Assembly: GCF_048569485.1 (NCBI RefSeq)
Contig: NW_027442056.1
Coordinates: forward strand, 310,001-374,000
Reading direction: 5' to 3'
From: Anomaloglossus baeobatrachus
Taxonomy: Eukaryota; Chordata; Amphibia; Anura; Aromobatidae
DNA length: 64,000 nucleotides
This document shows positions 8,935 through 23,132 of the stretch, piece after piece; positions within the stretch are counted from its first letter, which is position 1, and every line of letters starts with the position of its first letter. The position numbers and the translations under genes are program-made. The notes beneath the pieces are model-generated. The model ran no database searches. It saw nothing but the letters and a program-made list of their open reading frames with translations, and was not told the origin of the DNA.

Positions 8935-10054
8935 CTTCTTAACCCAGTTTCCAAAAGCAGAACTCGATTCACCTGATTCATATTAGCCCGATTAGCGAAT
9001 TGAAATGAATTTTTATCTAACACACTTTTTACTTGCTTTATTCATCCAAATAGCAAACTCATCACCACTCAACTTCACCAACTCTGCTATGTCCCGTGCA
9101 GTATCTTGTTGTCAGTCTAATCTAGATCATGTGTAATTGAATGGAATAGATCCCTTTTGGACAAAGTGGAGTCAGATGCTGCAGTGACCACAGGTGTGAG
9201 AGGATCTACAATTGGCATCTGGTGTTATCTCTCTGCTTCCACTCCAAATAAAGTTACCTGTTGTTACCTGAACGTCAAATACTAAGAATGGGCGGCCTAT
9301 GAAAGAATTAGTACTTTCATTAAGTATACTAAACCGGCTAATTGGGAATAGACAAACTGTAAAAAGCCCTCTGAGAAAGCCCCTCTCTAACCTTTGTTAG
9401 TAAGCTTTTCTGTAGCCTGCCTGTTGATGTATTTTCGGTTTGAACAGTGCACAACATGAAGAGACGGAACACTGGCGGCTTGTCACAATGCCCCCCGATG
9501 ACATCACAATAGCGCTGCTGCCTAGAAAACAAGCTGCGCAGAAGAAGTTGTTCTTTGGGTGGGAGGGTGGGCTAGTGGAAGGAGGGGGCAATCTCTTTTT
9601 TTCCCGGGTGGTAGGGGGATGACAGGAGAAGGGAAGCGGGTGGTGAGAAAGGTACAGAGGGCAGGGTTTGGGGGCTGGGAAGGAAAGGGAAAAGATTAGG
9701 GTTTGGGGATGATGAAAGGGCTTTCTACGGGTAAGGATGGCAAAGGGTGGCAGTGACGGAAAGTCAGGCAACCTGTCCTGTCCGTCTTTTTGTATCGTGA
9801 ATTGGAAAGACTGCAAGGGGGAGGGGAGTTGCTTGCGCCCTAAAGGAGGAGTTATTCAGATTCATTGCAGTGGGCGGCGGCTGCAAAACGCACCATTCTT
9901 CTTGTTTTTGCTCTGCAAAGCAGCCTTTTCAAGGGTTGGCTTGGGTGACAAAATGTCTTGTGTAGGCGTGGGTTTGTCTCCCTCTCGCTCTCTCTCCCTA
10001 AGATGTGTCCGGCATAGGCCAGGGTGCCACTCGAGGCCCAAACCAATTCTGGTT

Positions 10055-10242
10055 ATCGCTTCTCGGCCTTTTGGCTAAGATCAAGTGTAGTATCTGTTCT
10101 TATCAGTTTAATATCTGATACGTCCCCTATCTGGGGACCATATATTAAATGGATTTTTAGAACAGGGAGATGGAAAAAGAGCTTGCTCTGTCCACTCCAC
10201 GCATTGACCTGGTATTGCAGTACCTCCAGGAACGGTGCACCC
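10055..10242 (+). ncRNA. RNU2: U2 snRNA (copy 8)
   Basis: Identical to the reference copy. PSE 9993-10011, 3' box 10255-10269, quadruplex motif 9557-9571. The following spacer has C to T at 11122. Confidence 0.97.
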
Positions 10243-11362
10243 CTTCTTAACCCAGTTTCCAAAAGCAGAACTCGATTCACCTGATTCATATTAGCCCGAT
10301 TAGCGAATTGAAATGAATTTTTATCTAACACACTTTTTACTTGCTTTATTCATCCAAATAGCAAACTCATCACCACTCAACTTCACCAACTCTGCTATGT
10401 CCCGTGCAGTATCTTGTTGTCAGTCTAATCTAGATCATGTGTAATTGAATGGAATAGATCCCTTTTGGACAAAGTGGAGTCAGATGCTGCAGTGACCACA
10501 GGTGTGAGAGGATCTACAATTGGCATCTGGTGTTATCTCTCTGCTTCCACTCCAAATAAAGTTACCTGTTGTTACCTGAACGTCAAATACTAAGAATGGG
10601 CGGCCTATGAAAGAATTAGTACTTTCATTAAGTATACTAAACCGGCTAATTGGGAATAGACAAACTGTAAAAAGCCCTCTGAGAAAGCCCCTCTCTAACC
10701 TTTGTTAGTAAGCTTTTCTGTAGCCTGCCTGTTGATGTATTTTCGGTTTGAACAGTGCACAACATGAAGAGACGGAACACTGGCGGCTTGTCACAATGCC
10801 CCCCGATGACATCACAATAGCGCTGCTGCCTAGAAAACAAGCTGCGCAGAAGAAGTTGTTCTTTGGGTGGGAGGGTGGGCTAGTGGAAGGAGGGGGCAAT
10901 CTCTTTTTTTCCCGGGTGGTAGGGGGATGACAGGAGAAGGGAAGCGGGTGGTGAGAAAGGTACAGAGGGCAGGGTTTGGGGGCTGGGAAGGAAAGGGAAA
11001 AGATTAGGGTTTGGGGATGATGAAAGGGCTTTCTACGGGTAAGGATGGCAAAGGGTGGCAGTGACGGAAAGTCAGGCAACCTGTCCTGTCCGTCTTTTTG
11101 TATCGTGAATTGGAAAGACTGTAAGGGGGAGGGGAGTTGCTTGCGCCCTAAAGGAGGAGTTATTCAGATTCATTGCAGTGGGCGGCGGCTGCAAAACGCA
11201 CCATTCTTCTTGTTTTTGCTCTGCAAAGCAGCCTTTTCAAGGGTTGGCTTGGGTGACAAAATGTCTTGTGTAGGCGTGGGTTTGTCTCCCTCTCGCTCTC
11301 TCTCCCTAAGATGTGTCCGGCATAGGCCAGGGTGCCACTCGAGGCCCAAACCAATTCTGGTT

Positions 11363-11550
11363 ATCGCTTCTCGGCCTTTTGGCTAAGATCAAGTGTAGTA
11401 TCTGTTCTTATCAGTTTAATATCTGATACGTCCCCTATCTGGGGACCATATATTAAATGGATTTTTAGAACAGGGAGATGGAAAAAGAGCTTGCTCTGTC
11501 CACTCCACGCATTGACCTGGTATTGCAGTACCTCCAGGAACGGTGCACCC
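11363..11550 (+). ncRNA. RNU2: U2 snRNA (copy 9)
   Basis: Identical to the reference copy. PSE 11301-11319, 3' box 11563-11577, quadruplex motif 10865-10879. Confidence 0.97.
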
Positions 11551-12670
11551 CTTCTTAACCCAGTTTCCAAAAGCAGAACTCGATTCACCTGATTCATATT
11601 AGCCCGATTAGCGAATTGAAATGAATTTTTATCTAACACACTTTTTACTTGCTTTATTCATCCAAATAGCAAACTCATCACCACTCAACTTCACCAACTC
11701 TGCTATGTCCCGTGCAGTATCTTGTTGTCAGTCTAATCTAGATCATGTGTAATTGAATGGAATAGATCCCTTTTGGACAAAGTGGAGTCAGATGCTGCAG
11801 TGACCACAGGTGTGAGAGGATCTACAATTGGCATCTGGTGTTATCTCTCTGCTTCCACTCCAAATAAAGTTACCTGTTGTTACCTGAACGTCAAATACTA
11901 AGAATGGGCGGCCTATGAAAGAATTAGTACTTTCATTAAGTATACTAAACCGGCTAATTGGGAATAGACAAACTGTAAAAAGCCCTCTGAGAAAGCCCCT
12001 CTCTAACCTTTGTTAGTAAGCTTTTCTGTAGCCTGCCTGTTGATGTATTTTCGGTTTGAACAGTGCACAACATGAAGAGACGGAACACTGGCGGCTTGTC
12101 ACAATGCCCCCCGATGACATCACAATAGCGCTGCTGCCTAGAAAACAAGCTGCGCAGAAGAAGTTGTTCTTTGGGTGGGAGGGTGGGCTAGTGGAAGGAG
12201 GGGGCAATCTCTTTTTTTCCCGGGTGGTAGGGGGATGACAGGAGAAGGGAAGCGGGTGGTGAGAAAGGTACAGAGGGCAGGGTTTGGGGGCTGGGAAGGA
12301 AAGGGAAAAGATTAGGGTTTGGGGATGATGAAAGGGCTTTCTACGGGTAAGGATGGCAAAGGGTGGCAGTGACGGAAAGTCAGGCAACCTGTCCTGTCCG
12401 TCTTTTTGTATCGTGAATTGGAAAGACTGCAAGGGGGAGGGGAGTTGCTTGCGCCCTAAAGGAGGAGTTATTCAGATTCATTGCAGTGGGCGGCGGCTGC
12501 AAAACGCACCATTCTTCTTGTTTTTGCTCTGCAAAGCAGCCTTTTCAAGGGTTGGCTTGGGTGACAAAATGTCTTGTGTAGGCGTGGGTTTGTCTCCCTC
12601 TCGCTCTCTCTCCCTAAGATGTGTCCGGCATAGGCCAGGGTGCCACTCGAGGCCCAAACCAATTCTGGTT

Positions 12671-12858
12671 ATCGCTTCTCGGCCTTTTGGCTAAGATCAA
12701 GTGTAGTATCTGTTCTTATCAGTTTAATATCTGATACGTCCCCTATCTGGGGACCATATATTAAATGGATTTTTAGAACAGGGAGATGGAAAAAGAGCTT
12801 GCTCTGTCCACTCCACGCATTGACCTGGTATTGCAGTACCTCCAGGAACGGTGCACCC
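12671..12858 (+). ncRNA. RNU2: U2 snRNA (copy 10)
   Basis: Identical to the reference copy. PSE 12609-12627, 3' box 12871-12885, quadruplex motif 12173-12187. Confidence 0.97.
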
Positions 12859-13978
12859 CTTCTTAACCCAGTTTCCAAAAGCAGAACTCGATTCACCTGA
12901 TTCATATTAGCCCGATTAGCGAATTGAAATGAATTTTTATCTAACACACTTTTTACTTGCTTTATTCATCCAAATAGCAAACTCATCACCACTCAACTTC
13001 ACCAACTCTGCTATGTCCCGTGCAGTATCTTGTTGTCAGTCTAATCTAGATCATGTGTAATTGAATGGAATAGATCCCTTTTGGACAAAGTGGAGTCAGA
13101 TGCTGCAGTGACCACAGGTGTGAGAGGATCTACAATTGGCATCTGGTGTTATCTCTCTGCTTCCACTCCAAATAAAGTTACCTGTTGTTACCTGAACGTC
13201 AAATACTAAGAATGGGCGGCCTATGAAAGAATTAGTACTTTCATTAAGTATACTAAACCGGCTAATTGGGAATAGACAAACTGTAAAAAGCCCTCTGAGA
13301 AAGCCCCTCTCTAACCTTTGTTAGTAAGCTTTTCTGTAGCCTGCCTGTTGATGTATTTTCGGTTTGAACAGTGCACAACATGAAGAGACGGAACACTGGC
13401 GGCTTGTCACAATGCCCCCCGATGACATCACAATAGCGCTGCTGCCTAGAAAACAAGCTGCGCAGAAGAAGTTGTTCTTTGGGTGGGAGGGTGGGCTAGT
13501 GGAAGGAGGGGGCAATCTCTTTTTTTCCCGGGTGGTAGGGGGATGACAGGAGAAGGGAAGCGGGTGGTGAGAAAGGTACAGAGGGCAGGGTTTGGGGGCT
13601 GGGAAGGAAAGGGAAAAGATTAGGGTTTGGGGATGATGAAAGGGCTTTCTACGGGTAAGGATGGCAAAGGGTGGCAGTGACGGAAAGTCAGGCAACCTGT
13701 CCTGTCCGTCTTTTTGTATCGTGAATTGGAAAGACTGCAAGGGGGAGGGGAGTTGCTTGCGCCCTAAAGGAGGAGTTATTCAGATTCATTGCAGTGGGCG
13801 GCGGCTGCAAAACGCACCATTCTTCTTGTTTTTGCTCTGCAAAGCAGCCTTTTCAAGGGTTGGCTTGGGTGACAAAATGTCTTGTGTAGGCGTGGGTTTG
13901 TCTCCCTCTCGCTCTCTCTCCCTAAGATGTGTCCGGCATAGGCCAGGGTGCCACTCGAGGCCCAAACCAATTCTGGTT

Positions 13979-14166
13979 ATCGCTTCTCGGCCTTTTGGCT
14001 AAGATCAAGTGTAGTATCTGTTCTTATCAGTTTAATATCTGATACGTCCCCTATCTGGGGACCATATATTAAATGGATTTTTAGAACAGGGAGATGGAAA
14101 AAGAGCTTGCTCTGTCCACTCCACGCATTGACCTGGTATTGCAGTACCTCCAGGAACGGTGCACCC
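13979..14166 (+). ncRNA. RNU2: U2 snRNA (copy 11)
   Basis: Identical to the reference copy. PSE 13917-13935, 3' box 14179-14193, quadruplex motif 13481-13495. Confidence 0.97.
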
Positions 14167-15286
14167 CTTCTTAACCCAGTTTCCAAAAGCAGAACTCGAT
14201 TCACCTGATTCATATTAGCCCGATTAGCGAATTGAAATGAATTTTTATCTAACACACTTTTTACTTGCTTTATTCATCCAAATAGCAAACTCATCACCAC
14301 TCAACTTCACCAACTCTGCTATGTCCCGTGCAGTATCTTGTTGTCAGTCTAATCTAGATCATGTGTAATTGAATGGAATAGATCCCTTTTGGACAAAGTG
14401 GAGTCAGATGCTGCAGTGACCACAGGTGTGAGAGGATCTACAATTGGCATCTGGTGTTATCTCTCTGCTTCCACTCCAAATAAAGTTACCTGTTGTTACC
14501 TGAACGTCAAATACTAAGAATGGGCGGCCTATGAAAGAATTAGTACTTTCATTAAGTATACTAAACCGGCTAATTGGGAATAGACAAACTGTAAAAAGCC
14601 CTCTGAGAAAGCCCCTCTCTAACCTTTGTTAGTAAGCTTTTCTGTAGCCTGCCTGTTGATGTATTTTCGGTTTGAACAGTGCACAACATGAAGAGACGGA
14701 ACACTGGCGGCTTGTCACAATGCCCCCCGATGACATCACAATAGCGCTGCTGCCTAGAAAACAAGCTGCGCAGAAGAAGTTGTTCTTTGGGTGGGAGGGT
14801 GGGCTAGTGGAAGGAGGGGGCAATCTCTTTTTTTCCCGGGTGGTAGGGGGATGACAGGAGAAGGGAAGCGGGTGGTGAGAAAGGTACAGAGGGCAGGGTT
14901 TGGGGGCTGGGAAGGAAAGGGAAAAGATTAGGGTTTGGGGATGATGAAAGGGCTTTCTACGGGTAAGGATGGCAAAGGGTGGCAGTGACGGAAAGTCAGG
15001 CAACCTGTCCTGTCCGTCTTTTTGTATCGTGAATTGGAAAGACTGCAAGGGGGAGGGGAGTTGCTTGCGCCCTAAAGGAGGAGTTATTCAGATTCATTGC
15101 AGTGGGCGGCGGCTGCAAAACGCACCATTCTTCTTGTTTTTGCTCTGCAAAGCAGCCTTTTCAAGGGTTGGCTTGGGTGACAAAATGTCTTGTGTAGGCG
15201 TGGGTTTGTCTCCCTCTCGCTCTCTCTCCCTAAGATGTGTCCGGCATAGGCCAGGGTGCCACTCGAGGCCCAAACCAATTCTGGTT

Positions 15287-15474
15287 ATCGCTTCTCGGCC
15301 TTTTGGCTAAGATCAAGTGTAGTATCTGTTCTTATCAGTTTAATATCTGATACGTCCCCTATCTGGGGACCATATATTAAATGGATTTTTAGAACAGGGA
15401 GATGGAAAAAGAGCTTGCTCTGTCCACTCCACGCATTGACCTGGTATTGCAGTACCTCCAGGAACGGTGCACCC
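15287..15474 (+). ncRNA. RNU2: U2 snRNA (copy 12)
   Basis: Identical to the reference copy. PSE 15225-15243, 3' box 15487-15501, quadruplex motif 14789-14803. Confidence 0.97.
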
Positions 15475-16592
15475 CTTCTTAACCCAGTTTCCAAAAGCAG
15501 AACTCGATTCACCTGATTCATATTAGCCCGATTAGCGAATTGAAATGAATTTTTATCTAACACACTTTTTACTTGCTTTATTCATCCAAATAGCAAACTC
15601 ATCACCACTCAACTTCACCAACTCTGCTATGTCCCGTGCAGTATCTTGTTGTCAGTCTAATCTAGATCATGTGTAATTGAATGGAATAGATCCCTTTTGG
15701 ACAAAGTGGAGTCAGATGCTGCAGTGACCACAGGTGTGAGAGGATCTACAATTGGCATCTGGTGTTATCTCTCTGCTTCCACTCCAAATAAAGTTACCTG
15801 TTGTTACCTGAACGTCAAATACTAAGAATGGGCGGCCTATGAAAGAATTAGTACTTTCATTAAGTATACTAAACCGGCTAATTGGGAATAGACAAACTGT
15901 AAAAAGCCCTCTGAGAAAGCCCCTCTCTAACCTTTGTTAGTAAGCTTTTCTGTAGCCTGCCTGTTGATGTATTTTCGGTTTGAACAGTGCACAACATGAA
16001 GAGACGGAACACTGGCGGCTTGTCACAATGCCCCCCGATGACATCACAATAGCGCTGCTGCCTAGAAAACAAGCTGCGCAGAAGAAGTTGTTCTTTGGGT
16101 GGGAGGGTGGGCTAGTGGAAGGAGGGGGCAATCTCTTTTTTTCCCGGGTGGTAGGGGGATGACAGGAGAAGGGAAGCGGGTGGTGAGAAAGGTACAGAGG
16201 GCAGGGTTTGGGGGCTGGGAAGGAAAGGGAAAAGATTAGGGTTTGGGGATGATGAAAGGGCTTTCTACGGGTAAGGATGGCAAAGGGTGGCAGTGACGGA
16301 AAGTCAGGCAACCTGTCCTGTCCGTCTTTTTGTATCGTGAATTGGAAAGACTGCAAGGGGGAGGGGAGTTGCTTGCGCCCTAAAGGAGGAGTTATTCAGA
16401 TTCATTGCAGTGGGCGGCGGCTGCAAAACGCACCATTCTTCTTGTTTTTGCTCTGCAAAGCAGCCTTTTCAAGGGTTGGCTTGGGTGACAAAATGTCTTG
16501 TGTAGGCGTGGGTTTGTCTCCCTCTCGCTCTCTCCCTAAGATGTGTCCGGCATAGGCCAGGGTGCCACTCGAGGCCCAAACCAATTCTGGTT

Positions 16593-16780
16593 ATCGCTTC
16601 TCGGCCTTTTGGCTAAGATCAAGTGTAGTATCTGTTCTTATCAGTTTAATATCTGATACGTCCCCTATCTGGGGACCATATATTAAATGGATTTTTAGAA
16701 CAGGGAGATGGAAAAAGAGCTTGCTCTGTCCACTCCACGCATTGACCTGGTATTGCAGTACCTCCAGGAACGGTGCACCC
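16593..16780 (+). ncRNA. RNU2: U2 snRNA (copy 13, shortened CT tract upstream)
   Basis: The RNA is identical to the reference. Its promoter CT tract, just before the PSE (16531-16549), lacks one CT dinucleotide, the only length change among the insertion-free units. 3' box 16793-16807, quadruplex motif 16097-16111. The following spacer has T to A at 17356. Confidence 0.97.
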
Positions 16781-17900
16781 CTTCTTAACCCAGTTTCCAA
16801 AAGCAGAACTCGATTCACCTGATTCATATTAGCCCGATTAGCGAATTGAAATGAATTTTTATCTAACACACTTTTTACTTGCTTTATTCATCCAAATAGC
16901 AAACTCATCACCACTCAACTTCACCAACTCTGCTATGTCCCGTGCAGTATCTTGTTGTCAGTCTAATCTAGATCATGTGTAATTGAATGGAATAGATCCC
17001 TTTTGGACAAAGTGGAGTCAGATGCTGCAGTGACCACAGGTGTGAGAGGATCTACAATTGGCATCTGGTGTTATCTCTCTGCTTCCACTCCAAATAAAGT
17101 TACCTGTTGTTACCTGAACGTCAAATACTAAGAATGGGCGGCCTATGAAAGAATTAGTACTTTCATTAAGTATACTAAACCGGCTAATTGGGAATAGACA
17201 AACTGTAAAAAGCCCTCTGAGAAAGCCCCTCTCTAACCTTTGTTAGTAAGCTTTTCTGTAGCCTGCCTGTTGATGTATTTTCGGTTTGAACAGTGCACAA
17301 CATGAAGAGACGGAACACTGGCGGCTTGTCACAATGCCCCCCGATGACATCACAAAAGCGCTGCTGCCTAGAAAACAAGCTGCGCAGAAGAAGTTGTTCT
17401 TTGGGTGGGAGGGTGGGCTAGTGGAAGGAGGGGGCAATCTCTTTTTTTCCCGGGTGGTAGGGGGATGACAGGAGAAGGGAAGCGGGTGGTGAGAAAGGTA
17501 CAGAGGGCAGGGTTTGGGGGCTGGGAAGGAAAGGGAAAAGATTAGGGTTTGGGGATGATGAAAGGGCTTTCTACGGGTAAGGATGGCAAAGGGTGGCAGT
17601 GACGGAAAGTCAGGCAACCTGTCCTGTCCGTCTTTTTGTATCGTGAATTGGAAAGACTGCAAGGGGGAGGGGAGTTGCTTGCGCCCTAAAGGAGGAGTTA
17701 TTCAGATTCATTGCAGTGGGCGGCGGCTGCAAAACGCACCATTCTTCTTGTTTTTGCTCTGCAAAGCAGCCTTTTCAAGGGTTGGCTTGGGTGACAAAAT
17801 GTCTTGTGTAGGCGTGGGTTTGTCTCCCTCTCGCTCTCTCTCCCTAAGATGTGTCCGGCATAGGCCAGGGTGCCACTCGAGGCCCAAACCAATTCTGGTT

Positions 17901-18088
17901 ATCGCTTCTCGGCCTTTTGGCTAAGATCAAGTGTAGTATCTGTTCTTATCAGTTTAATATCTGATACGTCCCCTATCTGGGGACCATATATTAAATGGAT
18001 TTTTAGAACAGGGAGATGGAAAAAGAGCTTGCTCTGTCCACTCCACGCATTGACCTGGTATTGCAGTACCTCCAGGAACGGTGCACCC
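17901..18088 (+). ncRNA. RNU2: U2 snRNA (copy 14)
   Basis: Identical to the reference copy. PSE 17839-17857, 3' box 18101-18115, quadruplex motif 17403-17417. Confidence 0.97.
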
Positions 18089-19208
18089 CTTCTTAACCCA
18101 GTTTCCAAAAGCAGAACTCGATTCACCTGATTCATATTAGCCCGATTAGCGAATTGAAATGAATTTTTATCTAACACACTTTTTACTTGCTTTATTCATC
18201 CAAATAGCAAACTCATCACCACTCAACTTCACCAACTCTGCTATGTCCCGTGCAGTATCTTGTTGTCAGTCTAATCTAGATCATGTGTAATTGAATGGAA
18301 TAGATCCCTTTTGGACAAAGTGGAGTCAGATGCTGCAGTGACCACAGGTGTGAGAGGATCTACAATTGGCATCTGGTGTTATCTCTCTGCTTCCACTCCA
18401 AATAAAGTTACCTGTTGTTACCTGAACGTCAAATACTAAGAATGGGCGGCCTATGAAAGAATTAGTACTTTCATTAAGTATACTAAACCGGCTAATTGGG
18501 AATAGACAAACTGTAAAAAGCCCTCTGAGAAAGCCCCTCTCTAACCTTTGTTAGTAAGCTTTTCTGTAGCCTGCCTGTTGATGTATTTTCGGTTTGAACA
18601 GTGCACAACATGAAGAGACGGAACACTGGCGGCTTGTCACAATGCCCCCCGATGACATCACAATAGCGCTGCTGCCTAGAAAACAAGCTGCGCAGAAGAA
18701 GTTGTTCTTTGGGTGGGAGGGTGGGCTAGTGGAAGGAGGGGGCAATCTCTTTTTTTCCCGGGTGGTAGGGGGATGACAGGAGAAGGGAAGCGGGTGGTGA
18801 GAAAGGTACAGAGGGCAGGGTTTGGGGGCTGGGAAGGAAAGGGAAAAGATTAGGGTTTGGGGATGATGAAAGGGCTTTCTACGGGTAAGGATGGCAAAGG
18901 GTGGCAGTGACGGAAAGTCAGGCAACCTGTCCTGTCCGTCTTTTTGTATCGTGAATTGGAAAGACTGCAAGGGGGAGGGGAGTTGCTTGCGCCCTAAAGG
19001 AGGAGTTATTCAGATTCATTGCAGTGGGCGGCGGCTGCAAAACGCACCATTCTTCTTGTTTTTGCTCTGCAAAGCAGCCTTTTCAAGGGTTGGCTTGGGT
19101 GACAAAATGTCTTGTGTAGGCGTGGGTTTGTCTCCCTCTCGCTCTCTCTCCCTAAGATGTGTCCGGCATAGGCCAGGGTGCCACTCGAGGCCCAAACCAA
19201 TTCTGGTT

Positions 19209-19396
19209 ATCGCTTCTCGGCCTTTTGGCTAAGATCAAGTGTAGTATCTGTTCTTATCAGTTTAATATCTGATACGTCCCCTATCTGGGGACCATATATT
19301 AAATGGATTTTTAGAACAGGGAGATGGAAAAAGAGCTTGCTCTGTCCACTCCACGCATTGACCTGGTATTGCAGTACCTCCAGGAACGGTGCACCC
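19209..19396 (+). ncRNA. RNU2: U2 snRNA (copy 15)
   Basis: Identical to the reference copy. PSE 19147-19165, 3' box 19409-19423, quadruplex motif 18711-18725. Confidence 0.97.
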
Positions 19397-20516
19397 CTTC
19401 TTAACCCAGTTTCCAAAAGCAGAACTCGATTCACCTGATTCATATTAGCCCGATTAGCGAATTGAAATGAATTTTTATCTAACACACTTTTTACTTGCTT
19501 TATTCATCCAAATAGCAAACTCATCACCACTCAACTTCACCAACTCTGCTATGTCCCGTGCAGTATCTTGTTGTCAGTCTAATCTAGATCATGTGTAATT
19601 GAATGGAATAGATCCCTTTTGGACAAAGTGGAGTCAGATGCTGCAGTGACCACAGGTGTGAGAGGATCTACAATTGGCATCTGGTGTTATCTCTCTGCTT
19701 CCACTCCAAATAAAGTTACCTGTTGTTACCTGAACGTCAAATACTAAGAATGGGCGGCCTATGAAAGAATTAGTACTTTCATTAAGTATACTAAACCGGC
19801 TAATTGGGAATAGACAAACTGTAAAAAGCCCTCTGAGAAAGCCCCTCTCTAACCTTTGTTAGTAAGCTTTTCTGTAGCCTGCCTGTTGATGTATTTTCGG
19901 TTTGAACAGTGCACAACATGAAGAGACGGAACACTGGCGGCTTGTCACAATGCCCCCCGATGACATCACAATAGCGCTGCTGCCTAGAAAACAAGCTGCG
20001 CAGAAGAAGTTGTTCTTTGGGTGGGAGGGTGGGCTAGTGGAAGGAGGGGGCAATCTCTTTTTTTCCCGGGTGGTAGGGGGATGACAGGAGAAGGGAAGCG
20101 GGTGGTGAGAAAGGTACAGAGGGCAGGGTTTGGGGGCTGGGAAGGAAAGGGAAAAGATTAGGGTTTGGGGATGATGAAAGGGCTTTCTACGGGTAAGGAT
20201 GGCAAAGGGTGGCAGTGACGGAAAGTCAGGCAACCTGTCCTGTCCGTCTTTTTGTATCGTGAATTGGAAAGACTGCAAGGGGGAGGGGAGTTGCTTGCGC
20301 CCTAAAGGAGGAGTTATTCAGATTCATTGCAGTGGGCGGCGGCTGCAAAACGCACCATTCTTCTTGTTTTTGCTCTGCAAAGCAGCCTTTTCAAGGGTTG
20401 GCTTGGGTGACAAAATGTCTTGTGTAGGCGTGGGTTTGTCTCCCTCTCGCTCTCTCTCCCTAAGATGTGTCCGGCATAGGCCAGGGTGCCACTCGAGGCC
20501 CAAACCAATTCTGGTT

Positions 20517-20704
20517 ATCGCTTCTCGGCCTTTTGGCTAAGATCAAGTGTAGTATCTGTTCTTATCAGTTTAATATCTGATACGTCCCCTATCTGGGGAC
20601 CATATATTAAATGGATTTTTAGAACAGGGAGATGGAAAAAGAGCTTGCTCTGTCCACTCCACGCATTGACCTGGTATTGCAGTACCTCCAGGAACGGTGC
20701 ACCC
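20517..20704 (+). ncRNA. RNU2: U2 snRNA (copy 16)
   Basis: Identical to the reference copy. PSE 20455-20473, 3' box 20717-20731, quadruplex motif 20019-20033. Confidence 0.97.
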
Positions 20705-21824
20705 CTTCTTAACCCAGTTTCCAAAAGCAGAACTCGATTCACCTGATTCATATTAGCCCGATTAGCGAATTGAAATGAATTTTTATCTAACACACTTTTT
20801 ACTTGCTTTATTCATCCAAATAGCAAACTCATCACCACTCAACTTCACCAACTCTGCTATGTCCCGTGCAGTATCTTGTTGTCAGTCTAATCTAGATCAT
20901 GTGTAATTGAATGGAATAGATCCCTTTTGGACAAAGTGGAGTCAGATGCTGCAGTGACCACAGGTGTGAGAGGATCTACAATTGGCATCTGGTGTTATCT
21001 CTCTGCTTCCACTCCAAATAAAGTTACCTGTTGTTACCTGAACGTCAAATACTAAGAATGGGCGGCCTATGAAAGAATTAGTACTTTCATTAAGTATACT
21101 AAACCGGCTAATTGGGAATAGACAAACTGTAAAAAGCCCTCTGAGAAAGCCCCTCTCTAACCTTTGTTAGTAAGCTTTTCTGTAGCCTGCCTGTTGATGT
21201 ATTTTCGGTTTGAACAGTGCACAACATGAAGAGACGGAACACTGGCGGCTTGTCACAATGCCCCCCGATGACATCACAATAGCGCTGCTGCCTAGAAAAC
21301 AAGCTGCGCAGAAGAAGTTGTTCTTTGGGTGGGAGGGTGGGCTAGTGGAAGGAGGGGGCAATCTCTTTTTTTCCCGGGTGGTAGGGGGATGACAGGAGAA
21401 GGGAAGCGGGTGGTGAGAAAGGTACAGAGGGCAGGGTTTGGGGGCTGGGAAGGAAAGGGAAAAGATTAGGGTTTGGGGATGATGAAAGGGCTTTCTACGG
21501 GTAAGGATGGCAAAGGGTGGCAGTGACGGAAAGTCAGGCAACCTGTCCTGTCCGTCTTTTTGTATCGTGAATTGGAAAGACTGCAAGGGGGAGGGGAGTT
21601 GCTTGCGCCCTAAAGGAGGAGTTATTCAGATTCATTGCAGTGGGCGGCGGCTGCAAAACGCACCATTCTTCTTGTTTTTGCTCTGCAAAGCAGCCTTTTC
21701 AAGGGTTGGCTTGGGTGACAAAATGTCTTGTGTAGGCGTGGGTTTGTCTCCCTCTCGCTCTCTCTCCCTAAGATGTGTCCGGCATAGGCCAGGGTGCCAC
21801 TCGAGGCCCAAACCAATTCTGGTT

Positions 21825-22012
21825 ATCGCTTCTCGGCCTTTTGGCTAAGATCAAGTGTAGTATCTGTTCTTATCAGTTTAATATCTGATACGTCCCCTAT
21901 CTGGGGACCATATATTAAATGGATTTTTAGAACAGGGAGATGGAAAAAGAGCTTGCTCTGTCCACTCCACGCATTGACCTGGTATTGCAGTACCTCCAGG
22001 AACGGTGCACCC
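21825..22012 (+). ncRNA. RNU2: U2 snRNA (copy 17)
   Basis: Identical to the reference copy. PSE 21763-21781, 3' box 22025-22039, quadruplex motif 21327-21341. Confidence 0.97.
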
Positions 22013-23132
22013 CTTCTTAACCCAGTTTCCAAAAGCAGAACTCGATTCACCTGATTCATATTAGCCCGATTAGCGAATTGAAATGAATTTTTATCTAACA
22101 CACTTTTTACTTGCTTTATTCATCCAAATAGCAAACTCATCACCACTCAACTTCACCAACTCTGCTATGTCCCGTGCAGTATCTTGTTGTCAGTCTAATC
22201 TAGATCATGTGTAATTGAATGGAATAGATCCCTTTTGGACAAAGTGGAGTCAGATGCTGCAGTGACCACAGGTGTGAGAGGATCTACAATTGGCATCTGG
22301 TGTTATCTCTCTGCTTCCACTCCAAATAAAGTTACCTGTTGTTACCTGAACGTCAAATACTAAGAATGGGCGGCCTATGAAAGAATTAGTACTTTCATTA
22401 AGTATACTAAACCGGCTAATTGGGAATAGACAAACTGTAAAAAGCCCTCTGAGAAAGCCCCTCTCTAACCTTTGTTAGTAAGCTTTTCTGTAGCCTGCCT
22501 GTTGATGTATTTTCGGTTTGAACAGTGCACAACATGAAGAGACGGAACACTGGCGGCTTGTCACAATGCCCCCCGATGACATCACAATAGCGCTGCTGCC
22601 TAGAAAACAAGCTGCGCAGAAGAAGTTGTTCTTTGGGTGGGAGGGTGGGCTAGTGGAAGGAGGGGGCAATCTCTTTTTTTCCCGGGTGGTAGGGGGATGA
22701 CAGGAGAAGGGAAGCGGGTGGTGAGAAAGGTACAGAGGGCAGGGTTTGGGGGCTGGGAAGGAAAGGGAAAAGATTAGGGTTTGGGGATGATGAAAGGGCT
22801 TTCTACGGGTAAGGATGGCAAAGGGTGGCAGTGACGGAAAGTCAGGCAACCTGTCCTGTCCGTCTTTTTGTATCGTGAATTGGAAAGACTGCAAGGGGGA
22901 GGGGAGTTGCTTGCGCCCTAAAGGAGGAGTTATTCAGATTCATTGCAGTGGGCGGCGGCTGCAAAACGCACCATTCTTCTTGTTTTTGCTCTGCAAAGCA
23001 GCCTTTTCAAGGGTTGGCTTGGGTGACAAAATGTCTTGTGTAGGCGTGGGTTTGTCTCCCTCTCGCTCTCTCTCCCTAAGATGTGTCCGGCATAGGCCAG
23101 GGTGCCACTCGAGGCCCAAACCAATTCTGGTT

